The translations under genes were made by a program, and so were the position numbers. The notes beneath the pieces are model-generated. The model was not told the origin of the DNA. It saw nothing but the letters and a program-made list of their open reading frames with translations, and searched no databases. From Calliphora vicina (lineage: Eukaryota > Arthropoda > Insecta > Diptera > Calliphoridae), in assembly GCF_958450345.1 (NCBI RefSeq), contig NC_088782.1, positions 122,433,980-122,497,979 on the forward strand: a stretch of DNA of 64,000 nt. Reading direction: 5' to 3'. How positions within the stretch are numbered: the stretch's first letter is position 1; the number at the start of each line of letters is the position of its first letter. This document shows, piece by piece, positions 23,641 through 34,490 of this stretch.

Positions 23641-26110
23641 TAATTTAACTAAAAATAATATAAACAATAGCTAGACAAATAATAATTAAACTTTACAAAC
23701 ATTCTTAAAATATTGTAAGGATTCTTCAAGAAAACAAACAAACCCCTTAAAATTGATTAATTTTAAAAATTTAAAAAAAAAAATTCAAAATTTTGTAGAA
23801 TTTTGGGAAATTAAAAACAAATTTAAGCAGCATTTCAACATATTTCAAGGTTTCATAATCAGAATCTTCTTAAGCTAAAATATCCATTATAAAAGTATTC
23901 AAAAATTCAAGTAAAATACAAAATTCTTGCAATTTATAAAATGTTAACCAGCTAGACGTATGATTAATAATAATTGGGAAATATTGATAAAATTTGCTAA
24001 AACTTAGGGGAAATCCAATAAATTTATGTAATAATTTAGCTAAATTTACTGAAGACAGTATAATCTAACAACTAAAAGAAAAATTTCTTGTATAAAATCT
24101 TGTTTAGTTTGGGAAATTATAAAAAATGGCGAAATTTTTGGCTTAAAACTAAAAAATCAGCAGAAATTTTGAATTTCATATAAAGTTAATACCAGTTTCT
24201 AGAATCAAAAAAAGCGCTTGATTAAGTTAAACTACTAAAAATATGTGAAAATTTTAGTGAAACCTAAGATTTTTCCAATTTTAAATATTTTGTCCACCTT
24301 AACGTATGATTAATATTAATTTACTAAAGCTGCAATAAATCACTTGCAAAAGGTTTTTTAAAGGAAAATGTGGGAAATTTTGACAAGGAATGCAAAGATT
24401 ACACATTAGTTCTATATTTGAGCTGAAATTTATTGAACAAATTTCCATAATTTTTATATAAAATTCAATGATTTTGGGGAGGTATTAAAATTTTTGGATT
24501 TTTTTTTATATTAATTTTTTGAATTGAAAATTTTTCCTAGCTTCATCTCTAAATTAAAATCTTTTAAAGAATTTTTCTTTAAATAAACCTTTAAAATTTC
24601 CAAAAACTTGAATAATTTATGAAAATTTTGTATTTTTAAACATTTTGTGCAGCTAAGCGTATGATTAATATTAATTTTTTAAGAGTTTTAAAAAATCATA
24701 AGCAGCAGCTTTGTTAAATGAAAAGGTGGGACATTTTTGGCATGGACCTTAAAGATTACAGAGTAGTTCTACATTTGAGCTAACATTTATTAAAAAATTC
24801 AATAATTTTATTACAGAATTCAATGATTTTTGTCGAGGATTAAAAATTTTACGAAATTTTTTTTAATAATTTTTTGAATTGAAAATTTTTCCTAGCTGTA
24901 GCTCTAAATTAGAAGCTATTTAAGAATTTTTCTTTAAATAAAGCCTTAAAATTTTTAAAAACTTAAAAAATTTATGAAAATTTTGTAGTTTTAAAAATTT
25001 TGTGCAGCTAAGCGTATGATTAATATTAATTTTTTAGAATTGTAAAAAATCATAAGCAGCAGCTTTGTTAAATGAAAAGGTGGGACAGTTTTGGCAAGGA
25101 ATTCAAAGATTACACGTTAGTTCTCTATTTGACCTAACATTTATTAAAAAATTACCATAATTTTATTACAAAATTCAAAGATTTTTGTCGGGAATTACAA
25201 ATTTTAGGAAATTTTTTTAATAAGATTTTGAATTGAAAATTTTTCCTAGCTGTATCTCTAAATTAGAATATATTAAAGAATTTTTCTTTAAATAAAGCCT
25301 TAAAATTTTTAAAAACTTGTATAATTTATGAAAATTTTGTAATTTTAAACATTTTGTGCAACTAAGCGTATGATTAATATTAATTTTTTTAGAGTTTTAA
25401 AAAATCATAAGCAGCTGCTTTGTTTAATGAAAAGGTGGGACATTTTTGGCAAGGAATTCAAAGATTACACATTAGTTCCTATTTGAGCTAAAATTTATTA
25501 AAAAAATTCCATAATTTTATTACAAAATTCAAAAATTTTTGTCGGGGATTAAAAATTTTAGAAAATTTTTGTTAATAATTTTTTGAATAGAAAATTTTTC
25601 CTAGCTGTATCTCTAAATTAGAATATATTAAAGCAATTTTCTTAAATAAAACCTTAAAATTTCCAAAAACTTGAATAATTTATGAAAATTTTGTATTTTT
25701 AAACATTTTGTGCAGCTAAGCGTATGATTAATATTAATTTTTTAAGAGTTTTAAAAAATCACGTGTAAAAGCTTTGTTAAATGAAAAGGTGGGACATTTT
25801 TGGCAAGGAATTCAAAGATTACACATTAGTACTCAATTTGACCTAACATTTATTAAAAAATTTCCATAATTTTATTACAAAATTCAAAGATTTTTGACGG
25901 GGATTAAAAATTTTAGGAAATTTTGTTAATAATATTTTGAATTGAAAATTTTTCCTAGCTGTATCTCTAAATTAGAAGCTATTAAAGCAATTTTCTTAAA
26001 TAAAGCCTTAAAATTTCCAAAAACTTAAATAATTTATGAAAAATTTTGTATTTTTAAACATTTTGTGCAGCTAAGCGTATGATTAATATTAATTTCTTAG
26101 AGTTTTAAAA
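23641..26110 (+). repeat. ~355-bp satellite array B with conserved box
   Basis: Box copies at about 23,957, 24,303, 24,658, 25,013, 25,367, 25,721 and 26,076. From 24,303 on the spacing is 354-355 bp in every step. Shared blocks include TTTTCCTAGCTGTATCTCTA, ACATTTTGTGCAGCTAAGCG just before the box, and AATGAAAAGGTGGGACA after it. Apart from the box, the monomer differs visibly from array A. The left part (23,690-24,060) is a second copy of the segment at about 22,740-23,100. Confidence 0.85.
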
Positions 26111-27540
26111 AATCAAGTGCAGAGCGTTCAGTAAAGTCTGGAAATGATAAATTTGGAATAAAATTCCAAGAATAAGATGTATTTTCAAATTTAAGCTAAA
26201 CTTTTTCAAATATTTTAAAAAATTTAAACATAAAATTAAAAAATTTCTGTCAGTTTTCAAAAATTTTAATTTTTTTTTAGTTTTGCTTTAAAAGTTCTTT
26301 GATAAAATCAATTATTTTTTTGGAAATTTATTATGTTGTCTTGGATTCTAGTTTGTTTTTTCTGTAAAATCCTTTGCTTAATTAAAATTTCCTATAAAAC
26401 TTATAATCCTTTATGTTATTTCTATCCTTTTTATGTTGCTGTCCAAAAACCCGTTAGTGGTTTTTATTTGTGTTTGATTTTTGGCTCTAAACAAAAACTT
26501 TTTTTTGGTTTTTATCAGAATGTTATTGTGCAAAAATATCAACAAAAAAATGGCAATAGAAATAATCTTACTTTATTTGCTGGTGATTGGGCTGTCAGTC
26601 GTGTCGGTTGCTTGGTTGTTTGTTTGGGCTGACTGCCGCCTGTGTTGGTATCTAAGTCCAGCCAGCTGTGTTAAATACACAGCTGTTAATCCTTTTTGCC
26701 AACAAATGTAACAACAAACATAACAAAATAAAAAACTTTTTTGGTAACACAGATTTTTTTTCTCTCAAATGATCATGACTTTTTTTGGGCACAACTTTAT
26801 TTTTCTAAATCACTGATTTTTTAATTTTGTGTAATAATGAATTTTCTTTTTGTAAGCACGTGTTGTTAAATTTTAAATTTTTCTTTTTTAATTTATTAAT
26901 ATCACTTGAACATTTTTTTATTTTTAAATTATTATTTACAATATGATGTATTTTAACACATTTATTTTTTTTATTTTTTTCTAAATTCCTTAAATTTTAT
27001 ATTTTTGTTTGCTTAATAAATAATATTTCTTATTAATAAGTAAGTCTGTGTGTTTGTGTGTTGTTTGAGTAAGTGTTGGAAAATTATTGCTCTAACCACC
27101 GCCAAGTATTACGGTTCGTAACGAACTAAATGCGAATTTGCCAAATGCTCATCTTTTTAACAAAACAAAGAATTTCCACAAACAGGATACTATAACAACA
27201 ACACCATCAATGTTAAAAGGACAAACTAAGCCAAGCAAATGGGAAAAAATAAATCAAACAACAAAAATAACAACTTTACTAAAGAGAATATTACAAAAAA
27301 AGCTTTTACTCTTAAAGGAAAAAAGCTTATTAAACAACTTCAAAGAAAATTCGAAGGAAACTATAGAAAAATAAAATAATTTTTTTTTTAAATTTTTTAA
27401 CATTTCTAAAATGTTCTTAATTTTTTTCTTAAATTTTAAAACTTTCAAAATAATTTTTATATAAATTATTAAAATGGTCTTTACTCTTTGAATTTTATAC
27501 AAAACTTTCTCAATTTTTTTCTTTAAAACACCCTCTACTA
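26111..27540. other. loop of the inverted repeat, unique sequence
   Basis: About 1.4 kb lies between the forward and reverse satellite copies. It has the most balanced composition in this part of the window at 26,430-26,710. A perfect 8-bp stem AGCTGTGT / ACACAGCT with a 5-nt loop lies at about 26,665-26,686. One small open frame is listed separately. Nothing else is recognised. Confidence 0.45.
26550..26711 (+). CDS. possible small ORF, 53 aa, hydrophobic N-terminus
   Basis: A 53-codon frame starts in a good insect context (ACAAAAAAATGG). It begins with a hydrophobic stretch (residues 4-28) resembling a signal peptide or membrane anchor and ends with a short part holding four cysteines (residues 30, 33, 41 and 51 approximately). 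An AATAAA lies about 15 nt after the stop. It sits in the locally less AT-rich loop of the inverted repeat. I do not recognise the sequence. T/G-rich noncoding DNA can also yield hydrophobic Cys/Trp-containing frames, so this is a weak candidate and may not be a gene. Confidence 0.15.
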   Translation: MAIEIILLYLLVIGLSVVSVAWLFVWADCRLCWYLSPASCVKYTAVNPFCQQM

Positions 27541-28720
27541 ATGATTTGTTTGAAACTTTAGCTAATTAATATTAATCATACGCTCCTTGGGACATAATAT
27601 TAAAAAATCGAAAACTTCAATGATTTATTACACTTTTAAAGGAATTTAACACAGCAAATTGTTCACCTGATTCTAAACTAAAAATATATTCTATTCCTAG
27701 AGTTCCATTCTAATGTTCACAACACTTTTTGTTTAAATGGCAAAAAAAAATTCTGAAAATTTTTAAATTTTTTAAAAAAAAATTAAATTTTTGTACAAAA
27801 ATTTTAGAAATTTCCAAAAAATGTTTAGTTAAATTATTAAAATGCAGTTTATTCTTAGAATTTTATACAAAACATTCCCAAATTTTTCTTTAATACACCC
27901 TCTACTAATGATTTTTTTGAAACTTTAGCTAAATAATATTAATCATACGCTCCTTGGGACAAAATCTTAAAAATTCGAAAACTTCAATAATTTATTACAC
28001 TTTTGAAGAAAATTAGGATCGGATATTGTTCACCTGTTTCTAAACTACAAAATTTTGTTAAGGAAATTCAATAAAATAAATGATAAAATTAAAATTTTAG
28101 AAATTCCTAGAGTTCCATTCTAATGTTCAGAACATTTTCCTTTAAATGACAAAAAAAAATTCTCAAAATTTTTAAATTTTAAAAAAAAATTTAAATTTTT
28201 GTACAAAAATTTTAGAACTTTCAAAATAATTTTTATATGAATTATTAAAATGGTCTCTACACTTTCAAATTTATACAATTTCTGAGTTTTTTGAAACTTT
28301 AGGAAATTAATATTAATCATACGCTCCTTGGGACAAAATATTAAAAATTAGAAAAAATTTCAATATTTTATTGCACTTTTAAAGAAATCTAAGATAGGAA
28401 ATTGTTCAACTGATTCTAAACTACAAATTGCTAAGGAAATTACTCAATTCAACAAAATAAATTATATAAATAATTTTTTATATAATTTATTTTAACTCTA
28501 GCAAAAATTTTTTAATTTTAAATTAAAATTTTCCCACAATTTAGAGATAAAATATTTATTGAGTTGCATTTAGATGTGTTCTTTATATATTTCAAGTGAT
28601 TTAAACAATAATTCATAAAAAAAATTCTCAAAATTTTTTATCATTTCCAGAATTTTCTCAATTTTTTTCCAAAAATTTTAGAACTTTCAAAATAATTTTT
28701 ATATAAATTATTAAAATGAT
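27541..28720 (-). repeat. reverse-oriented box satellite monomers
   Basis: The box appears in reverse (AATTAATATTAATCATACGC followed by TCCTTGGGACA) at about 27,582, 27,949 and 28,322. Flanking blocks such as AATTTTTCTTTAATACACCC and TCACCTGATTCTAAACT are shared. They are closest to the forward monomer at 23,527, which has the complement TGTCCCTAGGAGCG. Confidence 0.75.
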
Positions 28721-29900
28721 CTTTACACTTTGAATTTTATACAAAACATTCCCAAATTTTTCTTTAAAACACCCTCTATTGCTGAGTTTTTTGAAACTTT
28801 AGCTAATTAATATTAATCATACGCTCCTTGGGACAAAATATTAAAAATTAGAAAATTTCAATATTTTATTGCACTTCTAAAGAAATCTAAAATAGGAAAT
28901 TGTTCACCTGATTGTAAACTACAAAATTTTGTTAATGAAATTAATTAATTCAATAAAATAAATAGATTTTTTTTATTAAATATTTAACTTTAGCAGAATT
29001 TTTTAAAATTTTAAATAAAATATTTAGAAATTCAAATATATATTTTAGTCCTTTAAATAACAAAAACAAAATAATCATAAAAAATTCACAAAATTTTTGA
29101 AATTGTTTTAAATATGAGGTTTTTTTTATTTTTCCTTGGAGAATTTTCCTTTTCTAACATATTTTTTGCCATGTTTCAGGGTATTTATGAATGAAATTTT
29201 ACTTCGAGTTGATGAATTATACTGTGTGCCGTAAATCTAGCTAAATTATTACTCAAATTGACCTGATTTTCCCTTAGTTTTTAGCGAATTTTATCAATGT
29301 TTCTCAATTAATATTACTCATACGTCCAGCTGGTTAACATTTTTTAAATTTCAAATATCTTGTAATTTACTTGAATTTTTAAACATTTCAATAGTTTATA
29401 TTTTACCTTAAGACGATACTGATTCTGAATCTTTGAATTGTGTTTAAATGCTGCTTAAAATTTTAGTTAATTTCCTAAAATTCTGCAAAATTTTATTTTT
29501 TTTTTAAATTTTCAAAATTTATCACTTTTAAGGGGTTTGTTTACTTGAAGAATCCTTAAAATATTGTAAGAATGTTTGTAAAGTTTAATCATTTTTAAAT
29601 TTTTATAACTTTTCTAGCTATTATCTATATATATTTTATTATTAATATTAATCATACGTCTGGGAGTTTATTGTTTATATCTACTTGAAGAATTTTCTTT
29701 TTTTAACAAATTTCGTTGAACTTTTTAAAATGAAATTTCGTTTTAAATTATAAATTATGCCAACAATAATAACTTTCACTTTAAAAATCATAAATATTCT
29801 TTGATTTCCTTTACATTTTTGAGATTTTTTCAATTATTGCTAAATTAATATTACACATACGTACCTATGTTTCTTACAACTGTAAAACTTTTAGTGTAAA
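28721..29900 (-). repeat. right arm of large inverted repeat
   Basis: Reverse box copies end at about 28,823, 29,324, 29,658 and 29,861. Their spacings (501, 334, 203) mirror those of the left arm read backwards (511, 334, 218). Shared inverted blocks include TTCCTTGGAGAATTTTCC, GGGGTTTGTTTACTTGAAGA and CTAGCTAAATTATTACTCAA. Confidence 0.75.
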
Positions 29901-30640
29901 TTTATATAGAAAAATAAGTTTTAAGGCATTTTAATAGGGGTGTACTGCTTTATGAAATATTAAATAAAACCCCACATAAACCTTTCAAATACAAAATATA
30001 GTTTTATTTGTCAGTTAAATTTAAAAAAATCTCATAAAATTCTAGCTTTATTTATAACTATTTATTTGCTTAGTTTTAAGAGTTATCATCTCTTTTAATA
30101 TCTCTTTCTATTTCTTATTTTGTAAAATCTCTTTTGAAACTTTAGCAAATCAATCTGTCTCTCTCTCTCTGTGTCTCTTTCTCTTTTTTCATTACGCATC
30201 AAATTTCAAGTTTTTTTTTCTTTGTTTTCATTTCGTTTTCTTACTATAATTTGGCTTTTGGTTTGTTTGTAAACAAATGAAACTTTTCATTCATAAAAGC
30301 TTTTTTTGCTTTCATGTTTTTTTTTTTGTTTGTTTTGTTTTTCTCTTTCTTTCTCATTTTGTGTGGGAAAAGCATTAAAAACACCGGCATGTGAACGAAC
30401 ATAGTGCCAAAAATTGTCTACATATTTAAGCTAACAGACAGATGTAACATTTACAGCCGCCTGTCTTTTGGCACATGTATGGAAAACAATAACAAACACA
30501 AAGTAAGTTCTTAAGTTATGATGTAATGGGTTGAAACACGAGCATTATGAATAAAATTGTAATAAAAATTATAGATTTTTTTTAAGGGGGCGAAAGAAAG
30601 ATTTACAAAGGAATATTAAAAATAGTTGACACTTTTTGCC
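29901..30640. other. spacer with CT microsatellite
   Basis: Pyrimidine-rich unique DNA with a CT run near 30,158-30,170 and T-rich stretches. No gene is recognised. Confidence 0.4.
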
Positions 30641-30705
30641 AACAGAACGTATGATTAATATTAATTGGGAAATATTGACAAAAATCGCTTAAAAAATTGT
30701 ATAGA
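30641..30705 (+). repeat. box satellite fragment left of a 12-bp array
   Basis: A forward copy of the box (ACGTATGATTAATATTAATT, CGT at 30,648) with the downstream GGGAAATATTGACAAAA is cut off where the 12-bp array starts. Confidence 0.6.
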
Positions 30706-32045
30706 GGGAGTTTGACTATAGACGAGAGACTATAGGCGAGACTATAGACGAGACTATAGACGAGACTATAGGCGAGACTATAGACGAGACTATAGACGAG
30801 ACTATAGACGAGACTATAGACGAGACTATAGACGAGACTATAGACGAGACTATAAGTCGAGACTATAAGGCGAGACTATAGACGTGATTATAGACGAGAC
30901 TATAGACGAGAGATTATAGACGAGAGACTATAGACGAGAGACTATAGACGAGAGATTATAGACGAGAGACTATAGACGAGAGACTATAGACGAGAGACTA
31001 AAGACGAGAGACTGTAGACGAGAGACTGTAGACGTGAGACTATAGACGAGAGACTATAGACGAGAGACTATAGATGAGAGACTATAGACGAGATCATAGA
31101 CGAGACTATAGACGAGAGATTATAGACGAGAGATTATAGACGAGAGACTATAGACGAGAGACTATAGACGAGAGGCTGTAGACGTGAGACTATAGACGAG
31201 AGACTATAGAGGAGAGACTATAGACGAGAGACTATAGATGAGAGACTATAGATGAGAGACTATAGGCGAGACTATAGACGAGACTATAGACGAGACTATA
31301 GACGAGACTATAGACGAGACTATAGACGAGACTATAGACGAGACTATAGACGAGACTATAGACGAGAGACTATAGATGAGAGACTATAGATGAGAGACTA
31401 TAGGCGAGACTATACACGAGACTATAGACGAGACTATAGCCGAGACTATAGACGAGACTATAGACGAGAGACTATAGATGAGAGACTATAGATGAGAGAC
31501 TATAGGCGAGACTATAGACGAGACTATAGACGAGACTATAGACGAGACTATAGACGAGACTATAGACGAGACTATAGACGAGACTATAGACGAGACTATA
31601 GACGAGACTATAGACGAGAGACTATAGATGAGAGACTATAGACAAGAGACTATAGACTATAGACGAGAGACTATAGACTATAGACGAGAGACTATAGATG
31701 AGAGACTATAGACGAGAGACTATTGGCGAGTCTATAGACGAGAGACTATGGATAAGAGACTATAGGCGAAACTATAGACGAGACTGTAGACGAGACTGTA
31801 GACGAGACTATAGACGAGACTACAGACGAGCCTATAGATGAGACTATAGACGAGACTATTGACGAGACTATAGACGAGACTATAGACGAGAGACTATAGA
31901 CGAGACTATAACGAGAGACTATAGATCAGATACTATAGACGATTGACTAGGCGAGAGACTATAGAAGAGAGACTACATATGGGAGACTATAGACGAGAGA
32001 TTATAAACAAGGGACTATAGATGAGAGACTATAGACGAGACTATA
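30706..32045 (+). repeat. 12/14-bp minisatellite CTATAGACGAGA
   Basis: About 100 units of GACTATAGACGA (12 bp) and GAGACTATAGACGA (14 bp, an extra GA). The two lengths alternate in blocks: 12-bp blocks at about 30,735-30,900, 31,270-31,360, 31,510-31,620 and 31,770-31,890, with 14-bp blocks between. A block of about 230 bp containing GATGAGAGACTATAGGCGAG is repeated at about 31,250, 31,380 and 31,490. The flanks on both sides are box-satellite sequence. Confidence 0.9.
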
Positions 32046-32960
32046 AAATGTTGAAAATAAATCAAGGTTTCACAATCAATATCTGCTTAAGATAAACTAA
32101 CAAATTATTTGAAAATTCAAGTAAAAAACCAAATTTTTGCAATTTAAATTAATTAAACCAGCAGTATGTATGATTAATATTAATTAAGAAATATTGACAA
32201 AATCAGTTAAAAAGTACCCGAAATCAAATAAAATTTAAATGCTTTCTTAAATTAAGGTAAATTTAATAGTACATTTTTGTAAATTAGATAAAAATGTCAT
32301 TTAAAATGTCATTGAAACTAATAATGAAAATCACAAAATAATTGATATAAATTGGAAAATAAAGCAAGAGATCTCTAAAAAATAAATAACTTAAAACTTA
32401 TTTTCTATAGAAATTTATACAACTAAATGCGTTTTACAGAAATATTAACCATAAGTCGCAGTGGATGAAATATTTGACATTATTTCAAGGTATTTTACAA
32501 TACTGTAAGGATTATTTAAAGACAACAAGCATTAAAATAATTTAGATTTGGAAATTTAAAAAAAAAATTCGAATTTTATCGCTTAAAATTTAAAAATCAG
32601 CAGAAATTTTTAAGATTATAAAAAGTTTATACCAGTTTTTACAATCAACAAAAGCTCTTGAATAAGTTATTCCAAAAAAATATGTGAAAATTTCAGTAAA
32701 ACCTATGATTATTGCAATTTAAAAAAAAATTGTCCGCCTGAACGTATGATTAATATTAATTTGCTGGAGTTGTAATAAATAGCGTATAAAATGCTGTTTA
32801 AAAGAAATTTTAAGCAATTTTTTGTAAGGAATCTTTAGAATAGTCTTCATTATTAAATTTGAGCTAAAACTTTTTAAGAAATTTCTAAAATTTAAAATGA
32901 AATTTAAAGACTTTTCAGAAGTGCTCAAAAATTTAAGGAATTTTTTTGTCAATATTTTGC
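32046..32960 (+). repeat. degenerate box satellite monomers
   Basis: Box copies lie at about 32,166 (GTATGATTAATATTAATTAA) and 32,743 (ACGTATGATTAATATTAATT). The intervening sequence resembles the monomers around 23,860-24,340, for example CAAGGTTTCACAATCA versus CAAGGTTTCATAATCA, and AGAAATTTT with the following ACCAGTTTTTACAATCA. Confidence 0.65.
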
Positions 32961-34490
32961 TGTACTGAAGAATTTATTAAATTATTAAGCACAAAATTTT
33001 TACTAATTTCCAGTAACTAAATCTGAGAAAGGCTTTTGGTAGATAAAAAATTTAAGTTTTTGGAAATTTTCAAAATATTTGAAAGAATTCATGGATTTTT
33101 TTTTCATTTTATTAATTTATTAAAAAATTAAGTTTAGATTTAATCGACTACTAATAATAGATCTGATCAAAGCTTTTAATAGAGTTTAAATTGTTTAAAT
33201 ATTTGATTAGATTAGATTGGAGAATGGACCTTAGTATTAATGTCAACAAATTGCTCAATTTATGTCTCATATAGCAATATTTACAAGAAATCTCAGAAGG
33301 GTTTTTATAATTTTTAATACCAATTCTTATTATTTTTTATTCTTACTTGTTTTACATATCCGTATGTCAAAAGTCAACAAATTTACCTGCAAAGAAAATA
33401 ATACAAAAAACTAATAAATAGAAATTTTTCTAAAAATAGAATTTAATAAAACACTAGAAATAAAAGTGAAAAGCAAAATATTATTTATAAAAAATTATAT
33501 TATCTTTATTAAAATTATATTTTTTAATCAGATTTTCCATACTTAACCTAACAGCTTCTTGTAAATTTATTTCCATTTTCAAATTTAACAGTTTATTTAA
33601 ATATTCTGCCATTTAACTGTTTTGAGAGCCCTCTGGTGGTTAATTAACGAACACTCAATACTATACACACACACTAACCCTCATATACTCCTTACAAAAT
33701 GAAAACAAATCTGCAGTTAAACACTCTCTGTAGTTCTCTCTCTATCTCCCTCTCTTAAAATAAACGTAAACAAAACAAAAAACAGCAAAACAGAAAACTG
33801 TAACTGCAAATCTCTTTAATAAAAACAACAAAAACTAAATGCAAAAACAACAACAACATTAACAAAACCACTCTTAATGACAATAACAATAATAATAAAA
33901 ATAAACTTTAATTAATTTTCTACATATTTGGCGGTTATTTTTAATTTTTAATTTGAAAACATTTTTTTTTTGCCACACACAAACTAAAAAACGAAATAAA
34001 TTCAGCACAAAAAATATTGGAAATACAACTCATTTAGCCATAAATAATCATGATAATGATGATGTAGTCAAGCCATCTATCCAGCCAGTTAGTGAGTCAG
34101 TATGTCCGTCCGTCCATCTGTCTGTCCTCCTATGCGTTGAACTGCAACGTAATAATAATAATATTCTTTTTATATTTTATATACCCGGCGTGTGAGTTCC
34201 AATTCTGAAACAAAAACCAGCTGGTTAATAATCTGGCAAACAAACAGTCGGTCGTCATCTTGATTTGTAACATTGTGTTTGTTACTTGAGGTAGAAGTTT
34301 TTATTTTTGGGATGACTACACTTTAAGAAACTTGTATGCCGTGGTTTGTGAGGTCTCATTCTACATATTGTGAGAATATAGCAAACGACAATAATAATAA
34401 CAATAAACTACACACAATTCAAACCGCATCCAACACTGGCACCCTATAGAGACCAAAAAAAAATGAAAAAAAATATTTTGTAAAAATTCT
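32961..34490. other. AT-rich gene-free stretch
   Basis: Unique DNA with CAA/AAC-rich and AAT-rich simple patches (33,770-33,910) and a short CCGTCC/CTGTC-rich patch at 34,095-34,130. The frame at 33,953-34,195 has no domain. No gene is recognised. Confidence 0.45.

Noticed and set aside
27110..27130. GTTCG-TAA-CGAAC hairpin as a tRNA or regulatory stem
   Set aside because: A 5-bp stem alone is expected by chance, and no cloverleaf can be built around it.
27541..28360. - strand frames of 66-82 codons across reverse satellite monomers
   Set aside because: They recur in each monomer as K/F/L-rich low-complexity frames and are broken in neighbouring copies.
33953..34195. 80-codon + strand frame
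   Set aside because: The composition follows simple-sequence patches (GATAATGATGATG, CCGTCCGTCC), and no homology or conserved motif is visible.
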